Notes under the pieces: generated by a model
Databases searched by the model: none
What the model saw: only the letters and a program-made list of their open reading frames with translations
What the model was told of the DNA's origin: nothing
Shown here: in pieces, positions 55,949-64,000 of the stretch
How positions within the stretch are numbered: position 1 is the stretch's first letter
Layout of the letters: every line of letters starts with the position of its first letter
NCBI GenBank assembly: GCA_900489925.1
Contig: UEHQ01000016.1
Coordinates: 62,001-126,000, forward strand
DNA from: Hyphomicrobiales bacterium
GTDB lineage: Bacteria > Pseudomonadota > Alphaproteobacteria > Rhizobiales > Rhizobiaceae
Direction: 5' to 3'
DNA length: 64,000 bases
Program-made: the position numbers and the translations under genes

Positions 55949-57382
55949 TCAAGCCAGCGTGTAGCTGGTTTTAACAGTTGTGTAGAATTCTGCGGCGTAC
56001 TTGCCCTGCTCGCGCGGGCCGTAGGAAGAGCCCTTGCGGCCGCCGAAGGGAACGTGGAAATCGACACCCGCCGTCGGCAGGTTGACCATCACCATGCCGG
56101 CCTCGGCGTTGCGCTTGAAGTGCGTCGCGTGCTTCAGGCTTGTCGTCGCGATGCCGGAAGACAGACCGAACGGCGTGTCGTTGGCCGTCGCCAGCGCCTC
56201 TTCGTAATCCTTGACACGGATAAGAGAGACGACAGGTCCGAAGATTTCCTCGCGCGAAATACGCATCTCGTTGGTCGCTTCGGTAAAGAGCGTCGGCTGC
56301 AGGTAGAAGCCGGGCGTCTCGCGGCTGATCAGCTCGCCGCCAAAGGCCAGCTTGGCGCCTTCTTGTTTGCCGATCTCGATGTAGTCGGTGTCGGTCTTCA
56401 GCTGCTTCTCGTCGACCACGGGACCGATATGGGTTCCCGCCTTCAAGGCGTTGTCCACCACAAGGGTCTCGAGCTTTGCCGTCAGCGCCGCCACGAACTT
56501 ATCGTGAATGCCTTCGGTGACGATCAGGCGCGACGAGGCCGTGCAGCGCTGGCCGGTCGAGAAGAAGCCGGAATTGGCGGCGGCCTCGACGGCAACGTCG
56601 AGATCGGCATCATCAAGAACCACCATCGGGTTCTTGCCGCCCATCTCCAGCTGGAACTTGCGGTTATGCTCGAGCGAGGCAGCGGCAACCCGCCGGCCGG
56701 TGCCGGTGGATCCGGTGAAAGTGATCCCCGATACGTCGGGGCTGTCAAGCATCGCCTGACCGACGACCGAGCCCTTGCCCATGACGAGGTTCAACACGCC
56801 CTTCGGCAGGCCCGCGCGATGCAGGATGTCGACGATCGCCCACGAGCAGGCCGGAACCAGTTCCGCCGGCTTGAAGACGACGGTGTTGCCATAACAGAGC
56901 GCCGGCGCGATCTTCCAGGCCGGGATGGCGATCGGGAAGTTCCAGGGCGTGATGATGCCGATCACACCGAGCGGATCACGGGTGATCTCGACGCCGATGT
57001 TCGGGCGCACCGACGGAATGACCTCACCGGCAAGGCGCAAGGCTTCGCCTGCGAAGAATTCGAAAATCTGGCTGGCGCGGATGGTTTCGCCGATCGCCTC
57101 GGGAAGGGTCTTGCCCTCTTCGCGGGCCAGCAGCGCACCGAGCTCGTCCTTGCGGGCCATGATCTCGTCGCCAGCCTTCTTCAGGATGACGTGGCGTTCC
57201 CAGATGCCGGAGCGCGACCATGCGGGAAAAGCTGCCTTGGCGGCGGCGATCGCGTTCCTCGTGTCTTCAGTCGAGCCATCGGCATAGAGACCGACGACTT
57301 CATTGGTATCGGACGGGTTGATATTCTCGGTCGCGTCCGAGCCGATCCATTCGCCGCCAATCAGGTTCTGATAAATGGTCAT
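55949..57382 (-). CDS. aldehyde dehydrogenase, probable 2-oxoglutarate semialdehyde dehydrogenase
   Basis: 477 residues. The NAD(P)-aldehyde dehydrogenase motifs are complete: IGIITPWNFPIAIPAWKIAP, FTGSTGTGRRVAA, the catalytic Glu in LEMGGKNPMVV and the Cys in FFSTGQRCTASSR. By context it would oxidise 2,5-dioxopentanoate, the product of the arabinose pathway, to 2-oxoglutarate. It lies between gguC and the arabinonate dehydratase gene, all in one direction. Confidence 0.9.
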   Translation of the reverse strand: MTIYQNLIGGEWIGSDATENINPSDTNEVVGLYADGSTEDTRNAIAAAKAAFPAWSRSGIWERHVILKKAGDEIMARKDELGALLAREEGKTLPEAIGETIRASQIFEFFAGEALRLAGEVIPSVRPNIGVEITRDPLGVIGIITPWNFPIAIPAWKIAPALCYGNTVVFKPAELVPACSWAIVDILHRAGLPKGVLNLVMGKGSVVGQAMLDSPDVSGITFTGSTGTGRRVAAASLEHNRKFQLEMGGKNPMVVLDDADLDVAVEAAANSGFFSTGQRCTASSRLIVTEGIHDKFVAALTAKLETLVVDNALKAGTHIGPVVDEKQLKTDTDYIEIGKQEGAKLAFGGELISRETPGFYLQPTLFTEATNEMRISREEIFGPVVSLIRVKDYEEALATANDTPFGLSSGIATTSLKHATHFKRNAEAGMVMVNLPTAGVDFHVPFGGRKGSSYGPREQGKYAAEFYTTVKTSYTLA

Positions 57383-57454
57383 GGGCTGAAACAGCCTCCT
57401 CTACCGCTTATGAAAGAATGGCCGGACACGCATATGCGCCCGGCCATCAGAAAC

Positions 57455-58459
57455 TCAGAGCTGCTTGACGACGATCTCTTCTTCGGCGTCGATCTTCAGC
57501 GGATTGCGAAGCGGCAGGCCGAATTCGGCGACTTCGATTTCAAAGATGTCACCCTCTTCAGCCTTGATGCCTTCGGCAAACGACAGCGTTGCCGTGCCGA
57601 ACATGTGAACATGAACGTCGCCGGGCACACGGAACAGGCCGTACTTGAAGTGGTGGTATTCGAGGTTCGCGAAGGTGTGCGACATGTTCGCTTCACCCGA
57701 CAGGAACGGCTTCTCGAAGATCACCTTGTCGCCGCGTTTGATACGCGAAGTGCCACGGATATCGTTCGGCGCAGCACCGATGCGGATTTCCGGGCCGAAG
57801 CTTGCCGGACGCAGCTTGGAGTGCGCGAGGTAGAGGTAGTTGATCCGCTCGGTGACGTGATCGGAAAACTCGTTCGACAGCGCAAAGCCGATGCGGAACG
57901 GCGTGCCGTCCTCAGCGATGACATAGATGCCGGCCATTTCAGGCTCTTCGCCGCCATCGAGCGCGAAGGACGGAGAAACGAGCGGTGCGCCCGGTGCAGC
58001 CGAACCATAGCCGTTGCCCTTGTAGAACCACTCGGGCTGAACGCCCTTTTCGCCGTCTTTCGGCTTGCCGTTCTCAAGGCCCATCTTGAACATCTTCATC
58101 GAGTCCGTGAGGGTTTCCTCGGCGGCCTCGGAGGTCTTCTTGTGCATGCTGTCGCGCGTTGCCGCCGAACCCAGATGCGTCAGGCCCGTGCCCGTCAGGT
58201 GCAGATGCGCCGCGTCGGGATGCGTCATCGGCGGCAGGAAGCGGCCTTCGGCGTAAGCCTTTTCGAGATCGACGGCATCGCCCAGGCCATGCGCTTCGAT
58301 CACTGACACCAGCGACTTGCCGCCGTTTGCGGCTTCCATCGCCAGCGCATAGACGCTGGCGGCGTTCTTGACGGCTTTCGCGGTACCGCCCGGCTCGCGC
58401 ACGGCGACGATGATCTCTCCGTTCGAACCCTTGATCTGCGAAATAAGCACGGTCTTCAT
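57455..58459 (-). CDS. gguC: GguC, AraD1-family sugar-acid dehydratase (FAH fold)
   Basis: 334 residues from the ATG at 58459; the frame extends to 58528. It is a fumarylacetoacetate hydrolase-like protein, with VQPEWFYKGNGYGSAAPGAP, EPEMAGIYVIAEDGTPFRIG and VHVHMFGTATLSFAEG. GguC follows chvE-gguA-gguB in Agrobacterium. The related AraD1 proteins convert 2-keto-3-deoxy-L-arabinonate to 2,5-dioxopentanoate, which fits the neighbouring dehydratase and dehydrogenase. Confidence 0.92.
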   Translation of the reverse strand: MKTVLISQIKGSNGEIIVAVREPGGTAKAVKNAASVYALAMEAANGGKSLVSVIEAHGLGDAVDLEKAYAEGRFLPPMTHPDAAHLHLTGTGLTHLGSAATRDSMHKKTSEAAEETLTDSMKMFKMGLENGKPKDGEKGVQPEWFYKGNGYGSAAPGAPLVSPSFALDGGEEPEMAGIYVIAEDGTPFRIGFALSNEFSDHVTERINYLYLAHSKLRPASFGPEIRIGAAPNDIRGTSRIKRGDKVIFEKPFLSGEANMSHTFANLEYHHFKYGLFRVPGDVHVHMFGTATLSFAEGIKAEEGDIFEIEVAEFGLPLRNPLKIDAEEEIVVKQL

Positions 58460-58561
58460 CCTTCTTTCGATTGCGCGGAATATGCTCCGCCGTTCCGGCT
58501 CCCGAAGGAGCCGGATGTGCAAGTTCATTTCACTGCGAATGCGTGGGCAGCGCCGAAGCGC

Positions 58562-59770
58562 TTAGCCCTTGTTCTTGTTGTAGACGTCGAAGAAGACGGC
58601 AGCGAGGAGCACGAGGCCCTTGACCATCTGCTGGAAGTCGATGCCGAGACCGACGATCGACATGCCGTTGTTCATGACGCCCATGATGAACGCGCCGATG
58701 ACGGCACCAGTGATCTTGCCAACGCCGCCGGATGCCGAAGCACCGCCGATGAAGCAGGCCGCAATAACGTCCAGCTCGAAGCCGACGCCGGCCTTCGGAG
58801 TTGCCGAGTTCAGGCGGGCCGCGATGATCATGCCGGCGAGACCGGCCAGAACGCCCATGTTGACGAAGGTGAAGAAGCTCAGGCGCTCGGTGTTGATACC
58901 CGAAAGCTTGGTAGCCTTTTCGTTGCCGCCCATGGCATAGATGCGACGGCCGATCGTGGTGCGACGCGTGACGAAGGCATAGGCCGCGATAAGCACGAGC
59001 ATGACGACGAGAACGTTCGGCAGGCCCTTGTAGCTCGAAAGCTGGTAGCCGAGGAACAGGATGGCGACCGACAGGATGCCGTTCTGGGCCAGGAAGAAGC
59101 TCATCGGCTCGACATCGATACCGTGGCTTTCGTTGACCTTGCGGCGGCGCCAGGCAAGATAGAAGAGCACGACGGTGCCGATCAAGGTCAGAACCAGCGA
59201 GGTCGAATGCAGCGGGGTGCCGGCGACGTCGATCATGTCACCCGGCAGGAAGCCGGTGGAGATGACCTGGAAATCCTTCGGGAACGGACCGATGTTCTTG
59301 CCGCCGAGGACAAACAGCGTCAGGCCGCGGAAGACGAGCATGCCAGCGAGCGTGACGATGAAGGCCGGAATGCGGTGATACGCGATCCAGTAGCCCTGCG
59401 CGGCGCCGATGGCACCACCGATGATCAGGCAGAGAATGCCCGCAAGCACGAAGTTCATCTGCCAGTTGACGGTCATGATAGCCGCCACCGCGCCGACGAA
59501 GGCGACGATGGAGCCGACCGAAAGGTCGATGTGGCCGGCCACGATGACGAGCAGCATGCCGAGCGCCATGATGACGATGAAGGAGTTCTGCAGAACCAGG
59601 TTCGTCAGGTTGACCGGCTTGAACAGGATGCCGCCCGTGTAGAACTGGAAGAACACCATGATCGCGACGAGCGCGATGAGCATGCCGTATTCGCGGATGT
59701 TGGCGCGGATATAGTCGGCAACGGATACGACGTTGCTTTCCTCGGTGGCTGAAGGGTTGACCGGAGTCAT
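58562..59770 (-). CDS. gguB: sugar ABC transporter permease GguB
   Basis: 402 residues with about ten membrane helices. It is a BPD_transp_2 (RbsC/XylH-type) permease: [40 protein letters not shown] and [20 protein letters not shown]. It forms the channel for the ChvE-bound sugars with GguA. It overlaps gguA by 4 bp and gguC follows about 100 bp later. Confidence 0.95.
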   Translation of the reverse strand: MTPVNPSATEESNVVSVADYIRANIREYGMLIALVAIMVFFQFYTGGILFKPVNLTNLVLQNSFIVIMALGMLLVIVAGHIDLSVGSIVAFVGAVAAIMTVNWQMNFVLAGILCLIIGGAIGAAQGYWIAYHRIPAFIVTLAGMLVFRGLTLFVLGGKNIGPFPKDFQVISTGFLPGDMIDVAGTPLHSTSLVLTLIGTVVLFYLAWRRRKVNESHGIDVEPMSFFLAQNGILSVAILFLGYQLSSYKGLPNVLVVMLVLIAAYAFVTRRTTIGRRIYAMGGNEKATKLSGINTERLSFFTFVNMGVLAGLAGMIIAARLNSATPKAGVGFELDVIAACFIGGASASGGVGKITGAVIGAFIMGVMNNGMSIVGLGIDFQQMVKGLVLLAAVFFDVYNKNKG

Positions 59771-61305
59771 TGTTTCTTCTCCCCTGAGCGCATGATAGCG
59801 CGCATGATGGTTTCTTGGCTCGCCTCTCCCTTTGGCAGTTCCGCAACGATACGTCCTTCATTCATGACGTAGATGCGGTCGCACGTGCCAAGCAGTTCCG
59901 GCATTTCCGATGAGATCATCAGAACGCCTTTTCCATCGGCGGCGAGCTGGTTGATGATAGTATAGATTTCGTATTTTGCACCGACATCAATACCGCGAGT
60001 GGGTTCGTCGAGGATCAGGATGTCTGGATCGGAGAACAGCCACTTGGACAGAACCACCTTCTGCTGGTTTCCGCCCGAGAGATTGACCGTTTCCTGGAAG
60101 ATGCTGGAGCTGCGGATACGCAGCTTCGAGCGATAATCCGACGCAATCTTCGATTCCTTGATGGTGTCGATGACCGTGGCGCTGGACACGCCAGCAAGGT
60201 TGGCAAGCGTCGTGTTGTGAACGATGTTTTCGCCCAGCACGAGGCCGAGATGCTTTCGGTCTTCGGTCACATAGGCGAGACCGGAGTCGATCGCCTTGCG
60301 GACGGTGCTGACATCAACGGACTTGCCGTGCATCGACACGTCGCCGGTGATCTTGTGGCCGTAGGACTTGCCGAACACGCTCATCGCGAATTCGGTGCGG
60401 CCCGCGCCCATCAGACCGGCGATGCCGACCACCTCGCCCTTGCGGACGTTGATGTTGATGTCGTGCAGAACCTGGCGATCACGGTGATGCTGGTGATAGG
60501 CGTTCCAGTTCTTCACCTCGAGAATCGTCTCGCCGATCGGCACGGAGCGCGGCGGATAACGATCGGCCAGCTCGCGACCCACCATGTTCTTGATGATGAT
60601 GTCTTCGCTGATCTCTTCGGTTTGACAGTCGAGCGTCTTCACCGTCATGCCGTCGCGCAGGACCGTGATCTGGTCGGCGACCTTGCGCACTTCGTTGAGC
60701 TTGTGCGTGATGATGATCGACGTCAGGCCCTGGTTGCGGAACTCGATCAGGAGTTCGAGCAGCGCATCGGAGTCCTTTTCGTTGAGCGACGCAGTCGGCT
60801 CATCGAGGATAAGCAGCTTCACGCTCTTCGACAGTGCCTTGGCGATTTCGACGAGCTGCTGCTTGCCGACGCCGATATCAGTGACGAGCGTTTCGGGGGA
60901 TTCCTTCAGGCCGACCTTGCTCAGCAGTTCCTTCGTGCGCTTGAAGGCCTCCTGCCATGCGATGATGCCGTTCTTGGCGACTTCGTTGCCGAGGAAAATG
61001 TTTTCGGCGATCGACAGAAGCGGCACGAGCGCCAGCTCCTGGTGGATGATGACGATACCGATCTCTTCGGAGTCCTTCAGGACCTTGAAGTTGCGGACGT
61101 CACCTTCATAGACGATTTCGCCGTCATAGGTGCCGGCGGGGTAAACGCCGGAGAGAACTTTCATCAGGGTCGATTTCCCGGCCCCGTTTTCACCCACCAA
61201 TGCGTGAATCTCACCTTTTCGAACCTTGAGGTTCACATTCTCAAGCGCCTTCACGCCTGGGAACGTCTTGGTGATGTTCCGCATTTCGAGGATTGTATTG
61301 TCCAT
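59767..61305 (-). CDS. gguA: sugar ABC transporter ATP-binding protein GguA
   Basis: 512 residues from the ATG at 61305 (a TTG two codons earlier is also open). It holds two ABC domains, as in RbsA/MglA. The first has an intact Walker A ([15 protein letters not shown]) and [10 protein letters not shown], with a degenerate signature. The second has a degenerate Walker A ([12 protein letters not shown]) but an intact [14 protein letters not shown]. It drives import with GguB and ChvE. Confidence 0.95.
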   Translation of the reverse strand: MDNTILEMRNITKTFPGVKALENVNLKVRKGEIHALVGENGAGKSTLMKVLSGVYPAGTYDGEIVYEGDVRNFKVLKDSEEIGIVIIHQELALVPLLSIAENIFLGNEVAKNGIIAWQEAFKRTKELLSKVGLKESPETLVTDIGVGKQQLVEIAKALSKSVKLLILDEPTASLNEKDSDALLELLIEFRNQGLTSIIITHKLNEVRKVADQITVLRDGMTVKTLDCQTEEISEDIIIKNMVGRELADRYPPRSVPIGETILEVKNWNAYHQHHRDRQVLHDININVRKGEVVGIAGLMGAGRTEFAMSVFGKSYGHKITGDVSMHGKSVDVSTVRKAIDSGLAYVTEDRKHLGLVLGENIVHNTTLANLAGVSSATVIDTIKESKIASDYRSKLRIRSSSIFQETVNLSGGNQQKVVLSKWLFSDPDILILDEPTRGIDVGAKYEIYTIINQLAADGKGVLMISSEMPELLGTCDRIYVMNEGRIVAELPKGEASQETIMRAIMRSGEKKQ

Positions 61306-61360
61306 GGTCAATATCCAGCGCCAGCAGCCAAAAGGGGCGCGGCGATCATAAAAGTGAAGA

Positions 61361-61387
61361 CCGGAACCCGCAAGAAGCGGGTTCCGG
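61361..61387. terminator. intercistronic hairpin between chvE and gguA
   Basis: A perfect 11-bp stem CCGGAACCCGC / GCGGGTTCCGG with loop AAGAA sits 14 bp past the chvE stop. The minus-strand continuation is only moderately T-rich, so it probably stabilises chvE mRNA or stops some transcripts, giving more binding protein than transporter. Confidence 0.7.
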
Positions 61388-61401
61388 CCAACTTGGTACG
61401 A

Positions 61402-62466
61402 TTACTTCAGCTGGTCAGCCTTGTAGTAGCCGCCTTCTACGAGGATCTTCTCGTAGTTGGTCTTGTCTACTGCAACCGGGGTCAGCAGGTAGGACGGAAC
61501 GACCTTAACGCCGTTGTCGTAGGTCTTGGTGTCGTTGACTTCAGGCTCCTTGCCTTCCATCAGAGCGTTGACCATGCCGACGGTAACCTTTGCGAGGTCA
61601 CGGGTGTCCTTGAAGATCGTGGAGTGCTGCTCGCCAGCGATGATCGACTTGACCGAAGGAACTTCAGCGTCCTGGCCGGAAACGACCGGAAGCGGCTGAT
61701 CGCCAGAGCCATAGCCGACGCCCTTCAGCGACGAGATGATGCCGATGGACAGACCGTCGTAAGGCGACAGAACTGCATTGACCTTCGCGTCGGTGTAGTT
61801 AGCCGAGAGCAGGTTATCCATACGAGCCTGGGCCGTTGCCGGATCCCAACGCAGCGTACCGACCTTGTCCATGCCGGTCTGGCCGGACTTTACGACGAGC
61901 TTGCCGCTGTCGATGTAAGGCTGCAGAACGGACATTGCGCCGTCATAGAAGAAGAAGGCGTTGTTGTCGTCCGGCGAACCGCCGAAGAGCTCGATGTTGA
62001 ACGGGCCCTTGCCATCCTTGAGGCCGAGGGCGTCAACGATGGAAGTTGCCTGCAGAACGCCGACCTTGAAGTTGTCGAACGTCGCGTAGTAGTCGACGTT
62101 GCCCGAGTCACGGATCAGACGGTCATAAGCGATGACCTTGATGCCTGCGTCGTGGGCCTTCTGGAGAACGTCGGAAAGCGTCGTGCCGTCGATTGCGGCG
62201 ATGACGAGAACCTTGACGCCCTTCGTGACCATGTTCTCGATCTGAGACAGCTGGTTCGGAATGTCGTCGTCAGCGTACTGCAGGTCGGTGGCGTAGCCAG
62301 CTTCCTGGAGCTGCTTGACGATGTTGTTGCCGTCGTCGATCCAGCGAGCGGACGACTTCGTAGGCATGGCGATACCGACAGTCCCCTTGTCGGCAGCCAG
62401 AGCCGGCATAACGAACGACGCGACGCCGAAGGCCGCCGCTGCCATCAATGAGATAATGGTTTTCAT
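61402..62466 (-). CDS. chvE: multiple sugar-binding periplasmic protein ChvE
   Basis: 354 residues with a signal peptide (about 1-24, [11 protein letters not shown]). The periplasmic-binding fold begins [20 protein letters not shown] and includes [20 protein letters not shown] and [20 protein letters not shown]. ChvE binds arabinose, galactose, glucose and related sugars; in Agrobacterium it also signals to VirA and in chemotaxis. It heads the gguA-gguB-gguC operon and is divergent from gbpR. Confidence 0.96.
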   Translation of the reverse strand: MKTIISLMAAAAFGVASFVMPALAADKGTVGIAMPTKSSARWIDDGNNIVKQLQEAGYATDLQYADDDIPNQLSQIENMVTKGVKVLVIAAIDGTTLSDVLQKAHDAGIKVIAYDRLIRDSGNVDYYATFDNFKVGVLQATSIVDALGLKDGKGPFNIELFGGSPDDNNAFFFYDGAMSVLQPYIDSGKLVVKSGQTGMDKVGTLRWDPATAQARMDNLLSANYTDAKVNAVLSPYDGLSIGIISSLKGVGYGSGDQPLPVVSGQDAEVPSVKSIIAGEQHSTIFKDTRDLAKVTVGMVNALMEGKEPEVNDTKTYDNGVKVVPSYLLTPVAVDKTNYEKILVEGGYYKADQLK

Positions 62467-62546
62467 ATCTCTCTCTCCCTTAGTTAATAAACGCGCGGAC
62501 GAAAAATCGCCCGCCCCGAAACTGTGGCAGGTTTCGTCTTGGATAA

Positions 62547-62572
62547 TACTTCATATGGTGAGAAACGAAGTA
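62547..62572. promoter_or_regulatory. inverted repeat upstream of chvE
   Basis: Perfect arms TACTTC (62547-62552) and GAAGTA (62567-62572) are separated by 14 bases, 80-106 bp upstream of the chvE ATG. The site lies in the chvE/gbpR intergenic region and is a candidate GbpR operator. Confidence 0.5.
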
Positions 62573-62639
62573 GGTCTCCTCCACGCTCTCACGTGTTGAG
62601 TGCCAACCAGCACACGGCGGCAAACTGGTATGGATTCCT

Positions 62640-62667
62640 ATAACTGTCAAATAGAATAACTGGCAAA
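62640..62667. repeat. direct repeat near the gbpR promoter
   Basis: ATAACTGTCAAA (62640-62651) and ATAACTGGCAAA (62656-62667) are 12-base direct repeats with one mismatch and a 16-bp period, 70-100 bp before gbpR. They could be sites of a regulator of gbpR. Confidence 0.5.
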
Positions 62668-62737
62668 AGGCATAACAAATTTGGTATATCGTTAAAAAGT
62701 ATTACTTTTAATGGAACGCAGTTGGGAGGCTGCAACC

Positions 62738-63745
62738 ATGGCGATTATTTCCGACCCCTCGGCGGTCGATCATGTGGATATCCAGACCGATATTTTTGGC
62801 GATGACGGCCTTCTGAGGTCGGGACTTAAGCTGAATCACCTGCGCATGATCGTCGCAATCGAAGATAGCGGGCAAATTTCGGCGGCTGCCGAGGCTCTGA
62901 ACATTTCGCAGCCGGCTGCGTCGCGCATGCTGTCGGAAATGGAAACGATTCTTAAGACCTCCCTATATGAGCGCGTCGCCCGTGGAGTGGTCCTCACGAC
63001 CTTCGGCTCGGCCCTTGCCAGACGGGCCCGAAAGATCATGCTCGAGCTTCGCGAAGCAAGCCGCGAGATTGGCGAGCTGAAGACCGGAAAAGGTGGTTCG
63101 GTGTTCATCGGAGCGGTAACGGCGCCGGCCATGAGCCTCGTCGTCCCGGCCATCAAACAGGTGCGGGGCGCGTTCCCCGGCATTGAGGTGAACATACAGG
63201 TCGAGACGAGCAATGTGCTTGCGCGCGAACTGCTCGCCGCCCGTCATGACTTCATCATCAGCCGGATTCCAGACGATCTCAATCCCCGGCTCTTCGAGGT
63301 CCAGGAGATCGGCATCGAGCGCGCCTGCCTCATTGTCCGCAGTGGTCACCCGCTTCTGAAGAAGAAGGTGGCGAGCCTCGAGGACCTGCCGCAGTACGAC
63401 TGGGTTTTCCAGCCACCCGGCACGCTGCTGCGCAGAACCGTCGAGGATCTGTTCATCGGCCATGGCGTCCCGCTGCCGGAAAACATCGTCAACACGTCGT
63501 CGCTGCTGCTGACCTGTGCGATCATCTGCCAGACGAATGCCATTGCGCCGATCGCCATAGACGTCGCCCAGTTTCTCGCCGCGCAACGATCGAGAGCGGC
63601 CGACGTCCGGATCCTGCCGATCGATTTCGAGATCAATGTCCGGCCCTACAGCCTGATCACCGCCAGGGAGCGCGCCCTGCCGCCAAGCGCAAGACTGCTC
63701 TACGACATGGTTCTGGCTGAAAGCAAAAAGATCGGCGGCATCTGA
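62738..63745 (+). CDS. gbpR: LysR family regulator GbpR
   Basis: 335 residues from the ATG at 62738, preceded by GGGAGG; the frame opens at 62711. After an N-terminal extension, the helix-turn-helix is LNHLRMIVAIEDSGQISAAA then LNISQPAASRMLSEMETILK. The substrate domain starts near SVFIGAVTAPAMSLVVPAIK. It is divergent from chvE, where GbpR of Agrobacterium sits and activates chvE in response to arabinose/galactose. The call rests on this gene order and the LysR fold. Confidence 0.92.
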   Translation: MAIISDPSAVDHVDIQTDIFGDDGLLRSGLKLNHLRMIVAIEDSGQISAAAEALNISQPAASRMLSEMETILKTSLYERVARGVVLTTFGSALARRARKIMLELREASREIGELKTGKGGSVFIGAVTAPAMSLVVPAIKQVRGAFPGIEVNIQVETSNVLARELLAARHDFIISRIPDDLNPRLFEVQEIGIERACLIVRSGHPLLKKKVASLEDLPQYDWVFQPPGTLLRRTVEDLFIGHGVPLPENIVNTSSLLLTCAIICQTNAIAPIAIDVAQFLAAQRSRAADVRILPIDFEINVRPYSLITARERALPPSARLLYDMVLAESKKIGGI

Positions 63746-63802
63746 CAAGTTCTGCTCCATGTTGACCGGTTCTAATGCCGCCCGTTGAAAGGAGCCGCAC
63801 AG

Positions 63803-64000
63803 ATGCTGTTTGGCCAATCGGTGTTCCAGTCCGTGCTCGACCGCCTGAAAGCGGATGAGGACCTTGATGATGATGCGCTAGCGGTATCGCCCCGCATCCA
63901 TGGGCTTCCGACCGGCCTCGCTTTCGACGTCATGGAAGGCATTTCTGTCGCCTCCGCCCGGCCCGGCCAAGCTTATCTGGACAACCTCGAACCGGAGACA
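63803..64000 (+). CDS. hypothetical protein, 5' end only
   Basis: An ATG at 63803 with AAAGGAG eight bases upstream opens a frame of 66 codons to the window edge, MLFGQSVFQSVLDRLKADED and on. The visible part is acidic and soluble with no signal peptide. I do not recognise the family. It follows gbpR by 57 bp in the same direction. Confidence 0.65.
   Translation, partial: MLFGQSVFQSVLDRLKADEDLDDDALAVSPRIHGLPTGLAFDVMEGISVASARPGQAYLDNLEPET

Noticed and set aside
54416..58306. 1,296-codon open frame on the plus strand
   Set aside because: It lies antisense to arabinonate dehydratase, aldehyde dehydrogenase and gguC, which have clear motifs; the frame is open only because of GC-rich codon use on the other strand.
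60217..62451. 744-codon open frame on the plus strand
   Set aside because: Antisense shadow of gguA and chvE; no domain, ribosome site or plausible composition.

Overview
The window reads as a chromosomal segment of a GC-rich alphaproteobacterium of the Rhizobiaceae (Agrobacterium/Rhizobium/Neorhizobium group). The evidence is a bacA gene, the chvE-gguA-gguB-gguC sugar cluster with a divergent gbpR-type regulator, a bdhA-xdh arrangement of the rhizobial kind, an ECF42-type sigma factor gene beside a DGPF/YciI gene, and NnrU and PuuD homologues. No rRNA, tRNA, CRISPR array, transposase or integrase was recognised. Gene identities rest on motifs and gene order read from the sequence; no database search was run.

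Layout. 1-5.8 kb: a partial nnrU, a secreted NodB-like deacetylase, bacA, an MFS/PadR divergent pair and a methionine aminopeptidase. 5.9-12.2 kb: an LLM flavin oxidoreductase, a YciI/ECF42 sigma/SRPBCC/DoxX run, a VOC/DUF4287 pair and an aldo-keto reductase. 12.2-13.9 kb: a GreA-like gene whose 3' end is present a second time as a decayed fragment; the two copies flank two unfamiliar genes of lower GC. 14.0-21.2 kb: glpK, then bdhA-xdhA-xdhB-xdhC. 21.2-28.9 kb: a DUF1127-like gene and LysR pair, puuD (urate oxidation), guaD, a Met-rich exported protein, and a Tat-exported molybdoenzyme with its cytochrome b. 29-32.8 kb: a DHFR-like reductase, a LysR/quinone reductase divergent pair, and an lldD-like gene.

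32.8-37.4 kb is a minus-strand run, puuE-uraD-mntA-hepT-allA-uraH-phosphoesterase, with a DUF1045 gene upstream. With xdhABC, guaD and puuD it gives an almost complete route guanine/xanthine -> urate -> 5-hydroxyisourate -> OHCU -> allantoin -> allantoate, plus ureidoglycolate lyase. A HEPN/MNT toxin-antitoxin pair with intact motifs sits inside this operon. 37.5-47.7 kb: an FAD oxidase and mnmD (the two halves of enterobacterial MnmC, here divergent with overlapping start codons), a second ECF sigma factor with a SnoaL-like tail, a multi-PAS hybrid histidine kinase, a DEAD-box helicase and a DMT exporter.

48-54 kb: the ATP-grasp/alpha-E/transglutaminase trio, an HD-GYP response regulator, a GFA protein and an NYN-LOTUS protein. 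54.1-64 kb: a minus-strand sugar block, chvE-gguA-gguB-gguC followed by a 2-oxoglutarate semialdehyde dehydrogenase-like gene and L-arabinonate dehydratase. It joins uptake of L-arabinose/galactose-type sugars to non-phosphorylating oxidation to 2-oxoglutarate, with gbpR divergent from chvE.

The least explained parts are the two-gene insert between greA 3'-end copies, the toxin-antitoxin pair embedded in the ureide operon, the overlapping divergent starts of the split MnmC genes, and several structured intergenic regions.
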